Part shown: piece after piece, positions 40,087 through 48,572 of the stretch | Position numbering within the stretch: position 1 is the stretch's first letter | Layout: the number at the start of each line of letters is the position of its first letter | Assembly (NCBI RefSeq): GCF_031679605.1 | Contig: NZ_CP117522.1 | Location: 5,704,001 to 5,768,000 of the forward strand | Source of the DNA: Streptomyces luomodiensis | Lineage (GTDB): Bacteria > Actinomycetota > Actinomycetes > Streptomycetales > Streptomycetaceae | Direction of reading: 5' to 3' | DNA: 64,000 nucleotides | The notes under the pieces: model-generated | Database searches by the model: none | Told to the model about the DNA's origin: nothing | The model's input: the letters and a program-made list of their open reading frames with translations, nothing else | Made by a program: the position numbers and the translations under genes

Positions 40087-42240
40087 TCAGGCGCGTGACG
40101 TGGGGCGCGGTCGCCAGATCCAGGGGGTGGCGTCCGGGGCGACGCCGACCACGTGAACGCCCTGGCGGTCCTCCGCCAGCAGCGCCGGGGCGCCGACCGG
40201 GATCAGGTGGCCGGGGGAGCGCAGCGGTCTGGCGTCCGGGCCGGTGCCGTACTGGACCTGGACCTCCCCGCCCAGGTCCCGGCCGAGCAGCAGCAGTGTC
40301 CGCGCCTCGCGGCGGCCGGTCGGCTGGGCCACGGTGTGCGCGGCGATCGCTCCGTAACCCTCGAAGTGCCGCACCGTGCGGGCGGTGCGGGCGGTGCGGG
40401 TGGTGTCGCCGTGGACGGCGGGCACCGTGGCGGCCGGGGCGCGGTAGACCAGTGCGAGGGTGCCGTCGGGGGCCACCGCGGCGCCGAGTGGGTCGCCGCC
40501 GGGGCGCGGCAGACCGGTCGGCGGGCGCAGGGCGACCGGGCCGCCGGTCCGTTCCTGGGCCCAGTGGTGGACGGTGTCGCGGCCGGGGGCGAGGACATGG
40601 ACCCGCCCCTCGGCGTCGAGCAGCGTGGTCAGCCCGTCCTGGATCTCGGCGCCGCCGAGCCGCTGCCAGGGGCCCCAGTGGCCGTCGGCGTCCCGTATCC
40701 GGGTGGCGAGTCCCTTGTCCGCGGTCCGTACGAACAGATGGACCCGGCCGTCGGGGGTGGCCACGGCCGCCGGGCAGCCGACCCGGCGGCCGTGCTCGGT
40801 GCTGGTCTCGGGGGTGCCGAGTCCGGTCCAGGCGCGGAACGGGCCGTCCGGGCTGCGCTGTTCCAGCGCCACGATCTCGCGGAGGTCGGCCGCCCCCTGC
40901 CCGGCCAGCGCCGCGAACCGCAGGGCGATCAGTACCTGCCGCCCCGCACTGTCCCGTACCGCGGTGAGTGCCGGGGCGAGCGGTCCGCCGCCGAGCCCCA
41001 GCGGCGTCCCGAACCGTCCGCTGCCGGGCGCCGTCTCGCGCCACCGCACGGCCTGGGTGCCGAGCACGCCGTATGCCACGAGCCGGCCCTGGGCGTCGGT
41101 GGTGGGGGCGGGCAGGGCGGTGGGGTAGCGGTAGTAGGTGGAGCGGATCCAGCCCTTGCGGTTCTTCAGCGCGTGCGATCCGCCCTGGCTGTAGTCGCCG
41201 CAGCCGGCCGGGTCGCCGCAGTCCCAGTCCGGCGCACCGCCGTAGGACTCGACCGCCTGTGCCTTCCGGGCGAGTACCGCGGGCGGCAGATTGTGCGGCC
41301 AGCGCTGGTTGTAGTAGCCGCGGAACGCGGTGGTGGTGAAGCGCGGGGCGTGCTTGTCCCGCCGGGTGGACACGGCCACCCACCGCGCGATCGCCTTCCA
41401 GGTGAACAGCGCGACCGGGGTGTGGTCGCGGTGGTCCGAGCAGCCCGGCTGATCGTTGTCCTGGGGGTGCTGGGCGTCGTGCACCTGGAAGTCGGGGTCC
41501 GGGTCCAGGGTGTGGATCAGCGTGGGCCGGCAGCGGTCCATGATCTCGGCGAGCACGTCGACCAGCGTCTGGTGGCCGTACGTACTCGGGTGGGTCACGG
41601 GGGAGCCGGTGGCCGGAAGGGTGCGCATCACGGTGCCCGGGGTGTTCCACAGCGCGGGGATGCGTACGCCGCCCTCCGACAGCATCGCGATGTTGAGGAA
41701 GATCAGCTGGGCGCTGCGGGCGCCGTTCGTCAGGGTGTTGGTCTCCGCGGTGACCCCGCCGGGCAGCCGCAGCACCGACCGCTGCCAGGACGCGAACTGG
41801 TCCAGCCCCATCATCCGCGCGTACGCCTGGCGCAGCCCCTGATGGCGGGAGGCGGAGTACGCGGCCTTGTCGGCGCGCGGGACCGGCGTCCCCGGTGCGC
41901 GGTTGATGCCCAGCGCCTCGCCCGCCGTGACGTATACGCACACCACCGGGACGCCGGCGCGCAGTACGTGCTCGGCGTCCGGGTTCATGAAGTACAGATC
42001 GTCGTCGGGGTGCGCCATGACCTGGAGCAGCAGTGCCTGCTTGTTGCCCACCGGTGAGGTGAAGGGAGCCGCCGCCCCGGGCGCGGTGGCCCGCGCGGGC
42101 CCGGCGGGCGCGGATGCCGTGGCGCGGGAGCGGCCGGCGCTGCATCCGGCGGCCCCGGCGGCGCCGGCGGCGGTGAGTGCCGCCAGCGCGGCCAGTGTCT
42201 GCCTGCGGGTGGTGCCCGGCAGCGTCCATCGACTGTTCAA
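40087..42240 (-). CDS. PIG-L family deacetylase-like lipoprotein with beta-propeller
   Basis: 717 residues, start TTG 42240 (no ATG in this frame before the catalytic motif). The N-terminus has a twin-arginine (TRRQTL) and a lipobox ending at Cys33 (AAGAAGC), so it is an exported lipoprotein, probably via Tat. The PIG-L/LmbE domain spans about 65-350, with the zinc motif AHPDDD (a final Asp replacing the usual Glu) and HRDHTPVA later. Residues 380-717 look like a beta-propeller of repeated strands (DGRVHLFVRTADKG, GRVHVLAPG, DGTLALVYRAP), a probable carbohydrate-binding region. PIG-L enzymes de-N-acetylate sugars; this one likely acts on cell-envelope or external glycans. Confidence 0.85.
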   Translation of the reverse strand: MNSRWTLPGTTRRQTLAALAALTAAGAAGAAGCSAGRSRATASAPAGPARATAPGAAAPFTSPVGNKQALLLQVMAHPDDDLYFMNPDAEHVLRAGVPVVCVYVTAGEALGINRAPGTPVPRADKAAYSASRHQGLRQAYARMMGLDQFASWQRSVLRLPGGVTAETNTLTNGARSAQLIFLNIAMLSEGGVRIPALWNTPGTVMRTLPATGSPVTHPSTYGHQTLVDVLAEIMDRCRPTLIHTLDPDPDFQVHDAQHPQDNDQPGCSDHRDHTPVALFTWKAIARWVAVSTRRDKHAPRFTTTAFRGYYNQRWPHNLPPAVLARKAQAVESYGGAPDWDCGDPAGCGDYSQGGSHALKNRKGWIRSTYYRYPTALPAPTTDAQGRLVAYGVLGTQAVRWRETAPGSGRFGTPLGLGGGPLAPALTAVRDSAGRQVLIALRFAALAGQGAADLREIVALEQRSPDGPFRAWTGLGTPETSTEHGRRVGCPAAVATPDGRVHLFVRTADKGLATRIRDADGHWGPWQRLGGAEIQDGLTTLLDAEGRVHVLAPGRDTVHHWAQERTGGPVALRPPTGLPRPGGDPLGAAVAPDGTLALVYRAPAATVPAVHGDTTRTARTARTVRHFEGYGAIAAHTVAQPTGRREARTLLLLGRDLGGEVQVQYGTGPDARPLRSPGHLIPVGAPALLAEDRQGVHVVGVAPDATPWIWRPRPTSRA

Positions 42241-42422
42241 TTCGGTGACCCTGTCACTTCGGCAGCGCGTAGTTTCCGGCTGCTCCGAGTGAGAGGACGG
42301 TTGGCGATCATGGCGGGTTGTCCGATGGCAGGGAGGTATCGGTCACAGACCTCACAGGCCGGACACAGCGGGGGAGCGGATTCCGAACGTCACATTCCGC
42401 CCGGCGTCTCACCAGGACACAA

Positions 42423-42452
42423 GTCCCGACGGGTCACATGTCCCATCGGGAC
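42423..42452. promoter_or_regulatory. Palindromic operator upstream of TetR gene
   Basis: GTCCCGA (42423-42429) and TCGGGAC (42446-42452) with inner GGG/CCC symmetry form a 30-bp palindrome 15-24 bp before the TetR start. It is a likely autoregulatory site. Confidence 0.5.
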
Positions 42453-42466
42453 ACAACTGCGATAGG

Positions 42467-43150
42467 ATGAAGAACATGACGGCGATGAAGCCCCACCCCG
42501 GCACCGCGGACGGCGTGGCCCCGCCCGAGGACCGCAGGCAGCGCAAGGCCCGGCAGACCCGGGAGGCGATGGCCGCCGCGGCCGTCACCCTGATCCTCGA
42601 GCGCGGTCTGGCCGCCGTGACCGTCGAGGAGATCGCCGACCGCGCCGATGTCACGCGCCGCACCTTCAGCCGCCACTTCAGCGGAAAGGAAGACGCGGCG
42701 CTGGACTTCACCCGGGCCGACGGGGCGCGCATCAACGCCGCGCTGCGGGCCCGCCCGATCGACGAGCCGCCGCTTCTCGCCTACCGCGAGGCCGTCGGGG
42801 AGTGGCTCGCCGCCCGGCAGGCGCTGGGCGAGGCCGCCTACGCGCGGTGGCGGAGCCTGCTGCGGCTCGTGGACACCGAACCGACGCTGTTCGCCGCGTA
42901 CGAGCGGATCCGGGTCGACGCCCAGGACGAGTCCGTGGCGATCATCGCCGACCGGCTCGGCACCGACCCCGCCCGGGACCCGCGCCCGGCCGTCGTCATC
43001 GGCGCCGCCGCCGGCGTACTCACCGCGGCCCTGCGCACCTGGGCGCGCGAGGAGCGCGACGACGCCGAAGCCCTTCCGGGCCATGTGAACCGGGCCTACG
43101 ACGTGCTCATCGAGGAGGCACGCCGAACAGATCAACGGCGGACCGGCTGA
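42467..43150 (+). CDS. TetR family regulator of the SDR gene
   Basis: 227 residues from ATG 42467; ATG 42476 or 42485 are also possible, and a TAGGAT hexamer at 42463-42468 would give a leaderless start at 42476. The helix-turn-helix (VEEIADRADVTRRTFSRHFSGKED, about 52-75) is typical of TetR/AcrR; the C-terminal part matches the helical domain of the MftR-like subgroup. The SDR gene follows after 42 bp in the same direction, so the pair probably form an autoregulated operon. Ligand unknown. Confidence 0.85.
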   Translation: MKNMTAMKPHPGTADGVAPPEDRRQRKARQTREAMAAAAVTLILERGLAAVTVEEIADRADVTRRTFSRHFSGKEDAALDFTRADGARINAALRARPIDEPPLLAYREAVGEWLAARQALGEAAYARWRSLLRLVDTEPTLFAAYERIRVDAQDESVAIIADRLGTDPARDPRPAVVIGAAAGVLTAALRTWAREERDDAEALPGHVNRAYDVLIEEARRTDQRRTG

Positions 43151-43192
43151 CGGCCGGCCCCGCCCCCGCACCACCCGAGAGCGAGCAGAACC

Positions 43193-43996
43193 ATGAGCAC
43201 CACAGAGAAGGCCCCCGAGAACACTTCTGAGAGCGCTTCCGAGAACCCCGCCGAATTCGCCGGGAAGACCGCCCTCGTCACCGGCTCCGCCTCGGGGATC
43301 GGTCTGGCCGTGGCCCGCCGCCTGGGCCAGGGCGGCGCCGCCGTCGTCGTGGCCGACTACAACCTGGAAGGCGCGGAAGCCGCCGCCGAGCAGCTGAGGT
43401 CGGAGAAGCTCACGGCGGCCGCCGTGCGGGTCGACGTCACCGACGCCGCCTCGGTCGAGGCCGCCGTGAACTTCGCCGTCGACACCTTCGGCGCCCTGCA
43501 CCTGGCGGTGAACAACGCGGGCGTGGGCGCCGACGGCACGCCGGTCGGCGAGTACGACATCGACGTCTGGAACCGCGTCGTCCGCACCGACCTGGACGGC
43601 GTCTTCCACTCGATGCGCTACGAGATCCCCGCCATGCAGGCCGCGGGCTCGGGGGCCATCGTCAACGTCGGCTCCATCCTCGGCACCGTCGGCTGGGCGG
43701 GCTCCTCCGCCTACGTCGCCGCCAAGCACGGCGTCATCGGCCTGACCAAGACCGCCGCCCTGGAGTACGCGGACCAGGGCATCCGCATCAACGCGGTCGG
43801 CCCCGGCTTCATCGAGACCCCGGCGCTGAAGGGCATGGACCAGGACGCCTACCGCGGCCTGGCCGCCCTGCACGCCACCGGCCGCCTCGGTCTGCCCGAG
43901 GAGGTCGCCGAACTGGTCGCCTTCCTCCTCTCCGACCGCGCATCCTTCATCCACGGCAGCTACCACCTGGTCGACGGCGCCTACACCGCTCGCTGA
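43193..43996 (+). CDS. Short-chain dehydrogenase/reductase (classical SDR)
   Basis: NAD(P)-dependent oxidoreductase, 267 residues. Cofactor motif TGSASGIG, NNAG, catalytic Ser (NVGSILGT) and YVAAK are all intact, with PGFIETP after the active site; Asp at the end of beta-2 (VVADYN) favours NAD(H). A Ser/Glu-rich leader of 20 residues precedes the fold. Encoded 42 bp after the TetR gene and followed by a hairpin terminator. The substrate cannot be inferred. Confidence 0.92.
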   Translation: MSTTEKAPENTSESASENPAEFAGKTALVTGSASGIGLAVARRLGQGGAAVVVADYNLEGAEAAAEQLRSEKLTAAAVRVDVTDAASVEAAVNFAVDTFGALHLAVNNAGVGADGTPVGEYDIDVWNRVVRTDLDGVFHSMRYEIPAMQAAGSGAIVNVGSILGTVGWAGSSAYVAAKHGVIGLTKTAALEYADQGIRINAVGPGFIETPALKGMDQDAYRGLAALHATGRLGLPEEVAELVAFLLSDRASFIHGSYHLVDGAYTAR

Positions 43997-44014
43997 CCCC
44001 ACCCGCTGACCCCC

Positions 44015-44043
44015 GTCCGGCGGCCGTCACGCGACCGCCGGAC
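44015..44043 (+). terminator. Terminator after the SDR gene
   Basis: GTCCGGCGG (44015-44023) pairs with CCGCCGGAC (44035-44043) around an 11-nt loop, 18 bp after the SDR stop. Confidence 0.7.
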
Positions 44044-44115
44044 CTACCGGTAGCGCGGCAGGTTCTCCGTCGAGATGGTCCACTCGCCGATCGTGATGCC
44101 CTCGGCCCGACAGCC

Positions 44116-44200
44116 GGCGGCGGCGCCTCGCCCCCATCCCCCGGACCCATGCTCACCTACGCCGAAGGCGCGAGAGGCGCCGCACCCGACCGGGCCGAGC
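44116..44200. repeat. Hairpin repeat, copy 1
   Basis: The arms CGGCGCCTCGCC and GGCGCGAGAGGCGCCG flank a variable centre, followed by CGACCGGGCCGAGC. A second diverged copy with the same arms and flank lies at 44491-44578. Confidence 0.6.
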
Positions 44201-44490
44201 TGGGGGTGGGGGCGCGGGCCGCGTCGCCGGCCGCCGGGCCGGGGGGAGCGGGCGCCGGTGGCGGCAGCCGTGCTCGGGGTCCGGGACTGTCGCCGGACTG
44301 CCGGACCCGTTCCAGGGGGTGGGGGTACCCCCCCGGAAACTGCTTGACAAATTAGTTGCGTCAGATCAAGCGTTCTGGCGAGGGGTACCCGGAGGGGCCG
44401 CCCGGGACCCACCGGCCCGTACTCCGGACCGGACCGCGACCCTCGCGTCGCCGAGCCGCCACGGCCGTAACACCCCACCGGTCCGGCGCC

Positions 44491-44578
44491 CGGCGGCGGC
44501 GCCTCGCCTCCACCTCCCTGCTCCGCTGCTCAATTGCGCCGAAGGCGCGAGACGGCGCCGCACTCGACCGGGCCGAGC
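44491..44578. repeat. Hairpin repeat, copy 2
   Basis: Same layout as 44116-44200: CGGCGGCGCCTCGCC, variable centre, GCCGAAGGCGCGAGA, then CGACCGGGCCGAGC. The centre differs, so the arms are conserved while the loop drifts. Confidence 0.6.
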
Positions 44579-44619
44579 AGTCCCGCGGAGCCGTAACGCC
44601 GCGTCGGCCTGACCTTCCG

Positions 44620-45468
44620 TCAGGCGGCGGTCGGCGGGACGGCCTGCTCGGACTCTCGGCAGTCCCGGCAGCGGCCGGGCTGCGGGGCGCGGAAGGCGCG
44701 GTCGCAGCCGTCACAGTTCTGGAGGGGGACGACCGCTGGGCGCGAGGTGGGCTGGGCGGTTGGGAGAGGCGGCGGCAGCAGTGCCGTGAGGCGGTGGGCG
44801 AGCAGGGCGGCCGGGTGGCGCAGATCGGGCGGGAGGTTCGCGCTCAGGGTGCGGCGTACGGCCTCGGGGGCGGCGCCGCGCTCCAGCCAGGTGGTGACGG
44901 CGGGGGCGAGGCGGCGCACATCCCGCTCGGGCAGGAGTAAGCGGTCGTCGTCGCGGCGCAGCTCCGCGAGGAGCGATGCCGCGGCGCGGGCGGGGGTCCC
45001 GTGGGGCGCGGGGTCGGCCTGCGGGGTGCGCGGGCGCGGCGGCGCGGAAGTCGGAGGCGGCGGGGGCTGGACGGGGTCGACCCGGGGCAGTGGTGCCGGG
45101 CCGGGATCGGTCCGGGGCGGCGGCGCGGGCGGCCTGACCGCCTCGCGCAACTGTGTCTCCCCGGCGCGGCGGCGGGCGCGGGTGGCCCCGGGGTCGTTGT
45201 ACGAGAACGTCCGGGTGACGATCCGCCCCTCGGGCGTACGCTCCCGCACCCGCTCGAGGTATCCGTACCGCTCCAGCTCCCGCAGCGCGGCGGCGATCCG
45301 GTCCCGCCCCTCCGGGAACCTTCCGGCCAGCGTCCTGATGTCCACCTGGGCGCCGTCGGGCAGCGACTGGATGTGCGCGCTGAGCCCGATCGCGGTCAGG
45401 GAGAGCTCGCGGTGCTGGGTGAGGTGGTTGCCGATGATCGTGTACCGGGAGGGTTGGTGCTCACTCAC
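44620..45468 (-). CDS. Winged-helix DNA-binding protein with C-terminal zinc ribbon
   Basis: 282 residues from GTG 45468; an upstream in-frame ATG (45543) would add 25 residues of poor coding character. The first 100 residues form a winged helix (YTIIGNHLTQHRELSLTAIGL...LAGRFPEGRDRIAAALRELERYGYLERV). The middle is a Pro-rich disordered linker, a helical block follows, and the end carries CxxC...CxxC (NCDGCDRAF, GRCRDCRE), a zinc ribbon. This architecture recurs in streptomycetes as a putative helix-turn-helix protein without known function. An ACTCA-CA-TGAGT palindrome overlaps the proposed start and may be an autoregulatory site. Confidence 0.75.
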   Translation of the reverse strand: MSEHQPSRYTIIGNHLTQHRELSLTAIGLSAHIQSLPDGAQVDIRTLAGRFPEGRDRIAAALRELERYGYLERVRERTPEGRIVTRTFSYNDPGATRARRRAGETQLREAVRPPAPPPRTDPGPAPLPRVDPVQPPPPPTSAPPRPRTPQADPAPHGTPARAAASLLAELRRDDDRLLLPERDVRRLAPAVTTWLERGAAPEAVRRTLSANLPPDLRHPAALLAHRLTALLPPPLPTAQPTSRPAVVPLQNCDGCDRAFRAPQPGRCRDCRESEQAVPPTAA

Positions 45469-45821
45469 ATGAGTGAGTCCGCCGGCGGATCGGCGAACCA
45501 GGGAAAGCGCGCGCGGGGGCGCGCTAGGCTGCTGCTCAGCCATCGGGAAGCGCCTACTTCCTCGTTGGTCAGGCCCTCGAACGGGATGCCAGTCCCGGCC
45601 GGGGGCCGTCGCATGTCTGGGGTTGTCGAGCCCGAGCCTGCCCTGCCGCATGGCCTGTGCGCCAGCCGGAGCGGACGGGATCACCCGTGCGGGTGACCAG
45701 GGTGAGGTTTGGATGGGTTGGGTGGGTTCTTTCCGGCGGTTCTTGGTCTTTGATCTCCCGCAGCCCCGGGATTTCGGCTACCGGAGCCAGGGATGCCGGA
45801 CGCCGGTGCGGGCGGAGGAGG
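45469..45821. other. 353-bp region upstream of the winged-helix gene
   Basis: No gene supported. It includes the short possible N-terminal extension of the winged-helix protein, its promoter region and a G/T-rich stretch (around 45710-45745). I see no terminator or RNA gene. Confidence 0.5.
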
Positions 45822-45917
45822 TCAGCGGCGGAGGGCGAGTTCGGCCCAGACCGTCTTGCGGATCAGCTCGCGTACGACGCCCCAGCGGTCCGCCAACTTG
45901 CGGGCGACGGGTCGCAA
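45822..45917 (-). pseudogene. C-terminal remnant of an RsbW-like ATPase
   Basis: The minus-strand reading ends LADRWGVVRELIRKTVWAEL then ALRR and a stop, the characteristic end of streptomycete RsbW/GHKL-type ATP-binding regulators. Upstream codons in all frames bear no resemblance to the rest of the family, so only about 30 residues survive. The remnant begins in one copy of an 18-bp direct repeat (45900-45917) whose second copy is at 46051-46068. Confidence 0.6.
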
Positions 45918-46068
45918 CCCCGCTTCGTGACGTACGCGTCCGCGCGCTGATCCGCTGATGCGGCGCGCCCGGTGCCGTTCGGGCCCGGGAGCTCTCGCGT
46001 GCCTGCCGCGCGGCAGCCACGGCGCGGAGCCCCCGGAGCGAGGAACCCCTGCGGGCGACGGGTCGCAA
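45900..46068. repeat. 18-bp direct repeats flanking a 133-bp segment
   Basis: GCGGGCGACGGGTCGCAA occurs at 45900-45917 and again at 46051-46068. The intervening segment may be an insertion into, or duplication of, the ATPase remnant. Confidence 0.65.
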
Positions 46069-46148
46069 GGTGCCCGTCCGGTGGATGTGCTGGGCAACAT
46101 CTATCGCATCGCCGCTGAGAAGGTTCGCGCTGCGCGAGGGGGCGCTGT

Positions 46149-46510
46149 GTGATCATTCTCGACACCGGCGCGGTATCCGCCTTTTCCGGTGGACACAAAG
46201 GGGTCACCGTCTGCGTGTTCCCGCTCTGTGCCTCATGCAGGCCGAGGGACGGGATGAGCAGGTGTCCCGCATCGTCCTCGCCCTCTCCGGGGTGGTCGTG
46301 GATGACCTCGACACGATCGCGGCAGTAAGCGTCGGCGCGATGATCCGCGATGGCTGTGGCGGTGCTGACACCTGCCACGCTCTCTACTGTGCGCTTCCTC
46401 GCGCCGAGTGCACGGGTATGTCGATTCTGTTGACGGACAACGAGGACGCATATCCGCCCGGGGTTCTCACCGTCGATATCGACTCGCCCGGCATGCTGGG
46501 CTTTCACTGA
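46149..46510 (+). pseudogene. Frameshifted PIN-domain (VapC-like) toxin gene
   Basis: From GTG 46149 the reading is MIILDTGAVSAFSGGHK, the start of a PIN nuclease. The continuation lies in another frame: RVPALCLMQAEGRDEQ, then VVVDDLDTIAAVSVGAMIRDG and LLTDNEDAYPPGVLTVDID to the stop at 46510. Catalytic acidic residues are present in the two halves, but the frame changes near 46195-46205 and about ten residues appear to be missing. Just upstream, a frame ending NIYRIAAEKVRAARGGAV and stopping at 46152 overlaps the toxin start, as antitoxin genes do. A decayed type II toxin-antitoxin pair is the best reading. Confidence 0.6.
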
Positions 46511-46569
46511 GCCTGCCTGCGCGGCGGCCAGTGGGCCGGTCGGCCGTCAACCTCGCGCCGTTCGGTTCC

Positions 46570-46600
46570 TCCCTATGTGCGGCATTGCCGCACATAGGGA
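46570..46600 (+). promoter_or_regulatory. 14-bp perfect palindrome overlapping the Uma2 ribosome-binding site
   Basis: Arms 46570-46583 and 46587-46600 (TCCCTATGTGCGGC / GCCGCACATAGGGA) with loop ATT. The 3' arm ends in AGGGA, the likely Shine-Dalgarno of GTG 46608. It could be an operator or an mRNA hairpin that blocks translation. Confidence 0.6.
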
Positions 46601-46607
46601 CGCTACC

Positions 46608-47192
46608 GTGGATGCACGGTCGAAGATCTCGTTCATGGAAGGACCATGGCACGGTTACACCGTGGACGATCTCTTCGATCTGCCCGACCTCCCGCCGCAC
46701 ACCGAGTTGATCGACGGGAGCCTCGTCTTCCCGAAACCGCAGAACGTCTTCCACTCGGTGGCGCTGTTTCAGTTGACAGACGGACTGCTCCGAACTGTGT
46801 CCGACGAGGTCCGGGTGCGTTCGCGGATGACAGTTGTACTGGGACCTTTCAACGCCCCGGAGCCAGACGTCATCGTGGTGCGCGCGGAAGCGGAACGGAG
46901 CGATGATCAGTCCCGGTACCACGCCGCCGACGTGGTGCTCGCCGTGGAGATCGTCTCGCCGGACTCCGAGGACCGGGACCGCGAGACCAAGCCCCTCAAG
47001 TACGCCGCCGCGGGTATTCCGCACTTCTGGCTGGTCGAGAAGACGGGCGAGGGGCGACCGCCGGCGGTCCACACCTATGAGCTGGACCCGGTCACCAAGT
47101 CCTACACGAACACCGGCATCTACCACGAGCGGCTGAAGCTGACCGTCCCCTTCACGATCGACATCGACCTCACCGCGATCGCTCGCAGGTAG
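46608..47192 (+). CDS. Uma2 family (DUF820) PD-(D/E)xK nuclease-like protein
   Basis: 194 residues from GTG 46608; ATG 46575 lies inside a perfect palindrome and is less likely. The Uma2 signature is complete: YTVDDLFDLPDLPPHTELIDG near the start, then PEPDVIVV, and LAVEIVSPDSEDRDRETKPLKYAAAGIPHFWLVE with the Asp/Glu/Lys set of the PD-(D/E)xK fold. The family is widespread in Streptomyces and cyanobacteria, is a predicted nuclease, and has no firmly established role. It is a single gene between the decayed toxin locus and the rpsJ leader. Confidence 0.85.
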   Translation: MDARSKISFMEGPWHGYTVDDLFDLPDLPPHTELIDGSLVFPKPQNVFHSVALFQLTDGLLRTVSDEVRVRSRMTVVLGPFNAPEPDVIVVRAEAERSDDQSRYHAADVVLAVEIVSPDSEDRDRETKPLKYAAAGIPHFWLVEKTGEGRPPAVHTYELDPVTKSYTNTGIYHERLKLTVPFTIDIDLTAIARR

Positions 47193-47210
47193 AACGGGCA
47201 TCGGCCGAGT

Positions 47211-47238
47211 TTGAACCGCCCCCCGCAGGGGGTACGCT
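47211..47238 (+). promoter_or_regulatory. Predicted S10 operon promoter
   Basis: TTGAAC (47211-47216) and TACGCT (47233-47238) with a 16-nt spacer; the -10 hexamer is identical to that of the rpsL promoter. Confidence 0.5.
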
Positions 47239-47500
47239 TCCGGGCCCCCTGATTGGCATCCGGCAAGTCCCGTATGGCACACTAGCCAGGTTGCTCGGTT
47301 GAGTGCCGATGCTGCGCGCCTCCCGCCGGGAGGACCGGAAGCGAGTCCCACAGTACTCGTCGTCCCTGATCAGGGGCGGAAGTACGGGAATCTTCCGGGA
47401 AGTGTCAGCGGGGCCCCAGCCAGGCGCCCGGTGGGTGACTTTCTCCCCCAGCAACCCCTTCGGCAGGGAACTCCCTCGCGGAGATCTGTAAGAAGGACTG

Positions 47501-47526
47501 CGACACGCCCGACCGCGTGGGTCGGA
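47501..47526 (+). promoter_or_regulatory. Leader element shared by rpsL and rpsJ transcripts, copy 2
   Basis: CGACACG followed by CCCGACCGCGTGGGTCGGA, one mismatch from the copy at 33761-33786. It lies 71 nt before the rpsJ start. Confidence 0.6.
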
Positions 47527-47597
47527 AGTGAGGTGGAGAGGGCCGCGTACGCCACCGGGTCCCAGAGCGTTACGAGAGACAGGACTACGAAGTAGCC

Positions 47598-47906
47598 ATG
47601 GCGGGACAGAAGATCCGCATCCGGCTCAAGGCCTACGACCACGAGGTCATCGACTCCTCGGCGAAGAAGATCGTCGAGACGGTGACCCGCACTGGTGCGT
47701 CGGTCGCGGGCCCGGTGCCGCTGCCCACAGAGAAGAACGTGTACTGCGTCATCAAGTCGCCGCACAAGTACAAGGACTCGCGCGAGCACTTCGAGATGCG
47801 TACGCACAAGCGCCTCATCGACATCCTCGACCCCACGCCGAAGACCGTCGACTCGCTCATGCGGCTCGACCTGCCGGCGGGCGTCGACATCGAGATCAAG
47901 CTCTGA
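47598..47906 (+). CDS. rpsJ: Ribosomal protein S10 (NusE)
   Basis: S10, 102 residues, a 30S head protein that also acts in transcription antitermination with NusB. Full-length, from [21 protein letters not shown] to the GVDIEIKL end. First gene of the S10 cluster, after a leader of about 350 nt. rplC follows after 13 bp. Confidence 0.98.
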   Translation: MAGQKIRIRLKAYDHEVIDSSAKKIVETVTRTGASVAGPVPLPTEKNVYCVIKSPHKYKDSREHFEMRTHKRLIDILDPTPKTVDSLMRLDLPAGVDIEIKL

Positions 47907-47919
47907 GGTGACGCGCGAG

Positions 47920-48564
47920 ATGGCTAAGCAGATCAAGGGCGTCCTGGGCGAGAAGCTCGGCATGACGCAGGTCTGGGACGAGAACAACCGTGTCGTCCCG
48001 GTCACCGTCGTCAAGGCCGGTCCCTGCGTCGTGACCCAGGTCCGTACCGATGACGCGGACGGCTACAGCGCCGTCCAGATCGCCTTCGGCGAGATCGACC
48101 CGCGCAAGGTGAACAAGCCCCTCAAGGGCCACTTCGCCAAGGCCGATGTGACCCCGCGCCGCCACCTGGTGGAGCTCCGTACCGCCGACGCCGGTGAGTA
48201 CACGCTCGGCCAGGAGGTCACCGCCGAGGTGTTCGAGTCCGGTGTCAAGGTCGACGTGACCGGCACCAGCAAGGGCAAGGGCACCGCCGGTGTCATGAAG
48301 CGCCACGGCTTCGGCGGCCTCGGCGCCGGCCACGGCACCCAGCGCAAGCACCGCTCGCCGGGCTCCATCGGTGGCTGCGCCACCCCGGGCCGCGTGTTCA
48401 AGGGCCTGCGCATGGCCGGCCGCATGGGCAATGAGCGGGTCACCACCCAGAACCTGACCGTCCACGCCGTTGACGCGGAGAAGGGTCTGCTCCTGATCAA
48501 GGGAGCGGTTCCTGGTCCGAACGGCGGCCTCGTCCTGGTCCGTACCGCGGCCAAGGGGGCCTGA
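47920..48564 (+). CDS. rplC: Ribosomal protein L3
   Basis: L3, 214 residues, an early 23S rRNA assembly protein reaching the peptidyl transferase centre. ATG 47920 gives the canonical [19 protein letters not shown] start; an in-frame GTG at 47908 is less typical. The Gly-rich central loop ([19 protein letters not shown]) is intact. Confidence 0.97.
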   Translation: MAKQIKGVLGEKLGMTQVWDENNRVVPVTVVKAGPCVVTQVRTDDADGYSAVQIAFGEIDPRKVNKPLKGHFAKADVTPRRHLVELRTADAGEYTLGQEVTAEVFESGVKVDVTGTSKGKGTAGVMKRHGFGGLGAGHGTQRKHRSPGSIGGCATPGRVFKGLRMAGRMGNERVTTQNLTVHAVDAEKGLLLIKGAVPGPNGGLVLVRTAAKGA

Positions 48565-48572
48565 GGTAACCG

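Larger units (their letters stand above)
43997..44619. other. 623-bp intergenic region with hairpin repeats, no supported gene
   Basis: Several open frames cross it but none shows a domain or coherent codon pattern. It holds the SDR terminator, two copies of a diverged hairpin repeat and an AT-rich TTGACAAATTAG patch near 44344. On the minus strand just after 44044 a short frame ends EGITIGEWTISTENLPRYR, which may be the remnant of a lost gene. Confidence 0.6.
47193..47597. other. 405-bp region holding the rpsJ promoter and leader
   Basis: No gene supported. It carries a promoter just after the Uma2 stop, a long GC-rich leader of about 350 nt and the element shared with rpsL. It is a good place for S10-operon autoregulation, but no E. 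coli-like L4 site can be recognised by eye. Confidence 0.7.

Noticed and set aside
44344..44372. TTGACAAATTAG patch resembling a strong -35
   Set aside because: No -10 hexamer at 16-19 nt and no gene downstream in the right direction.
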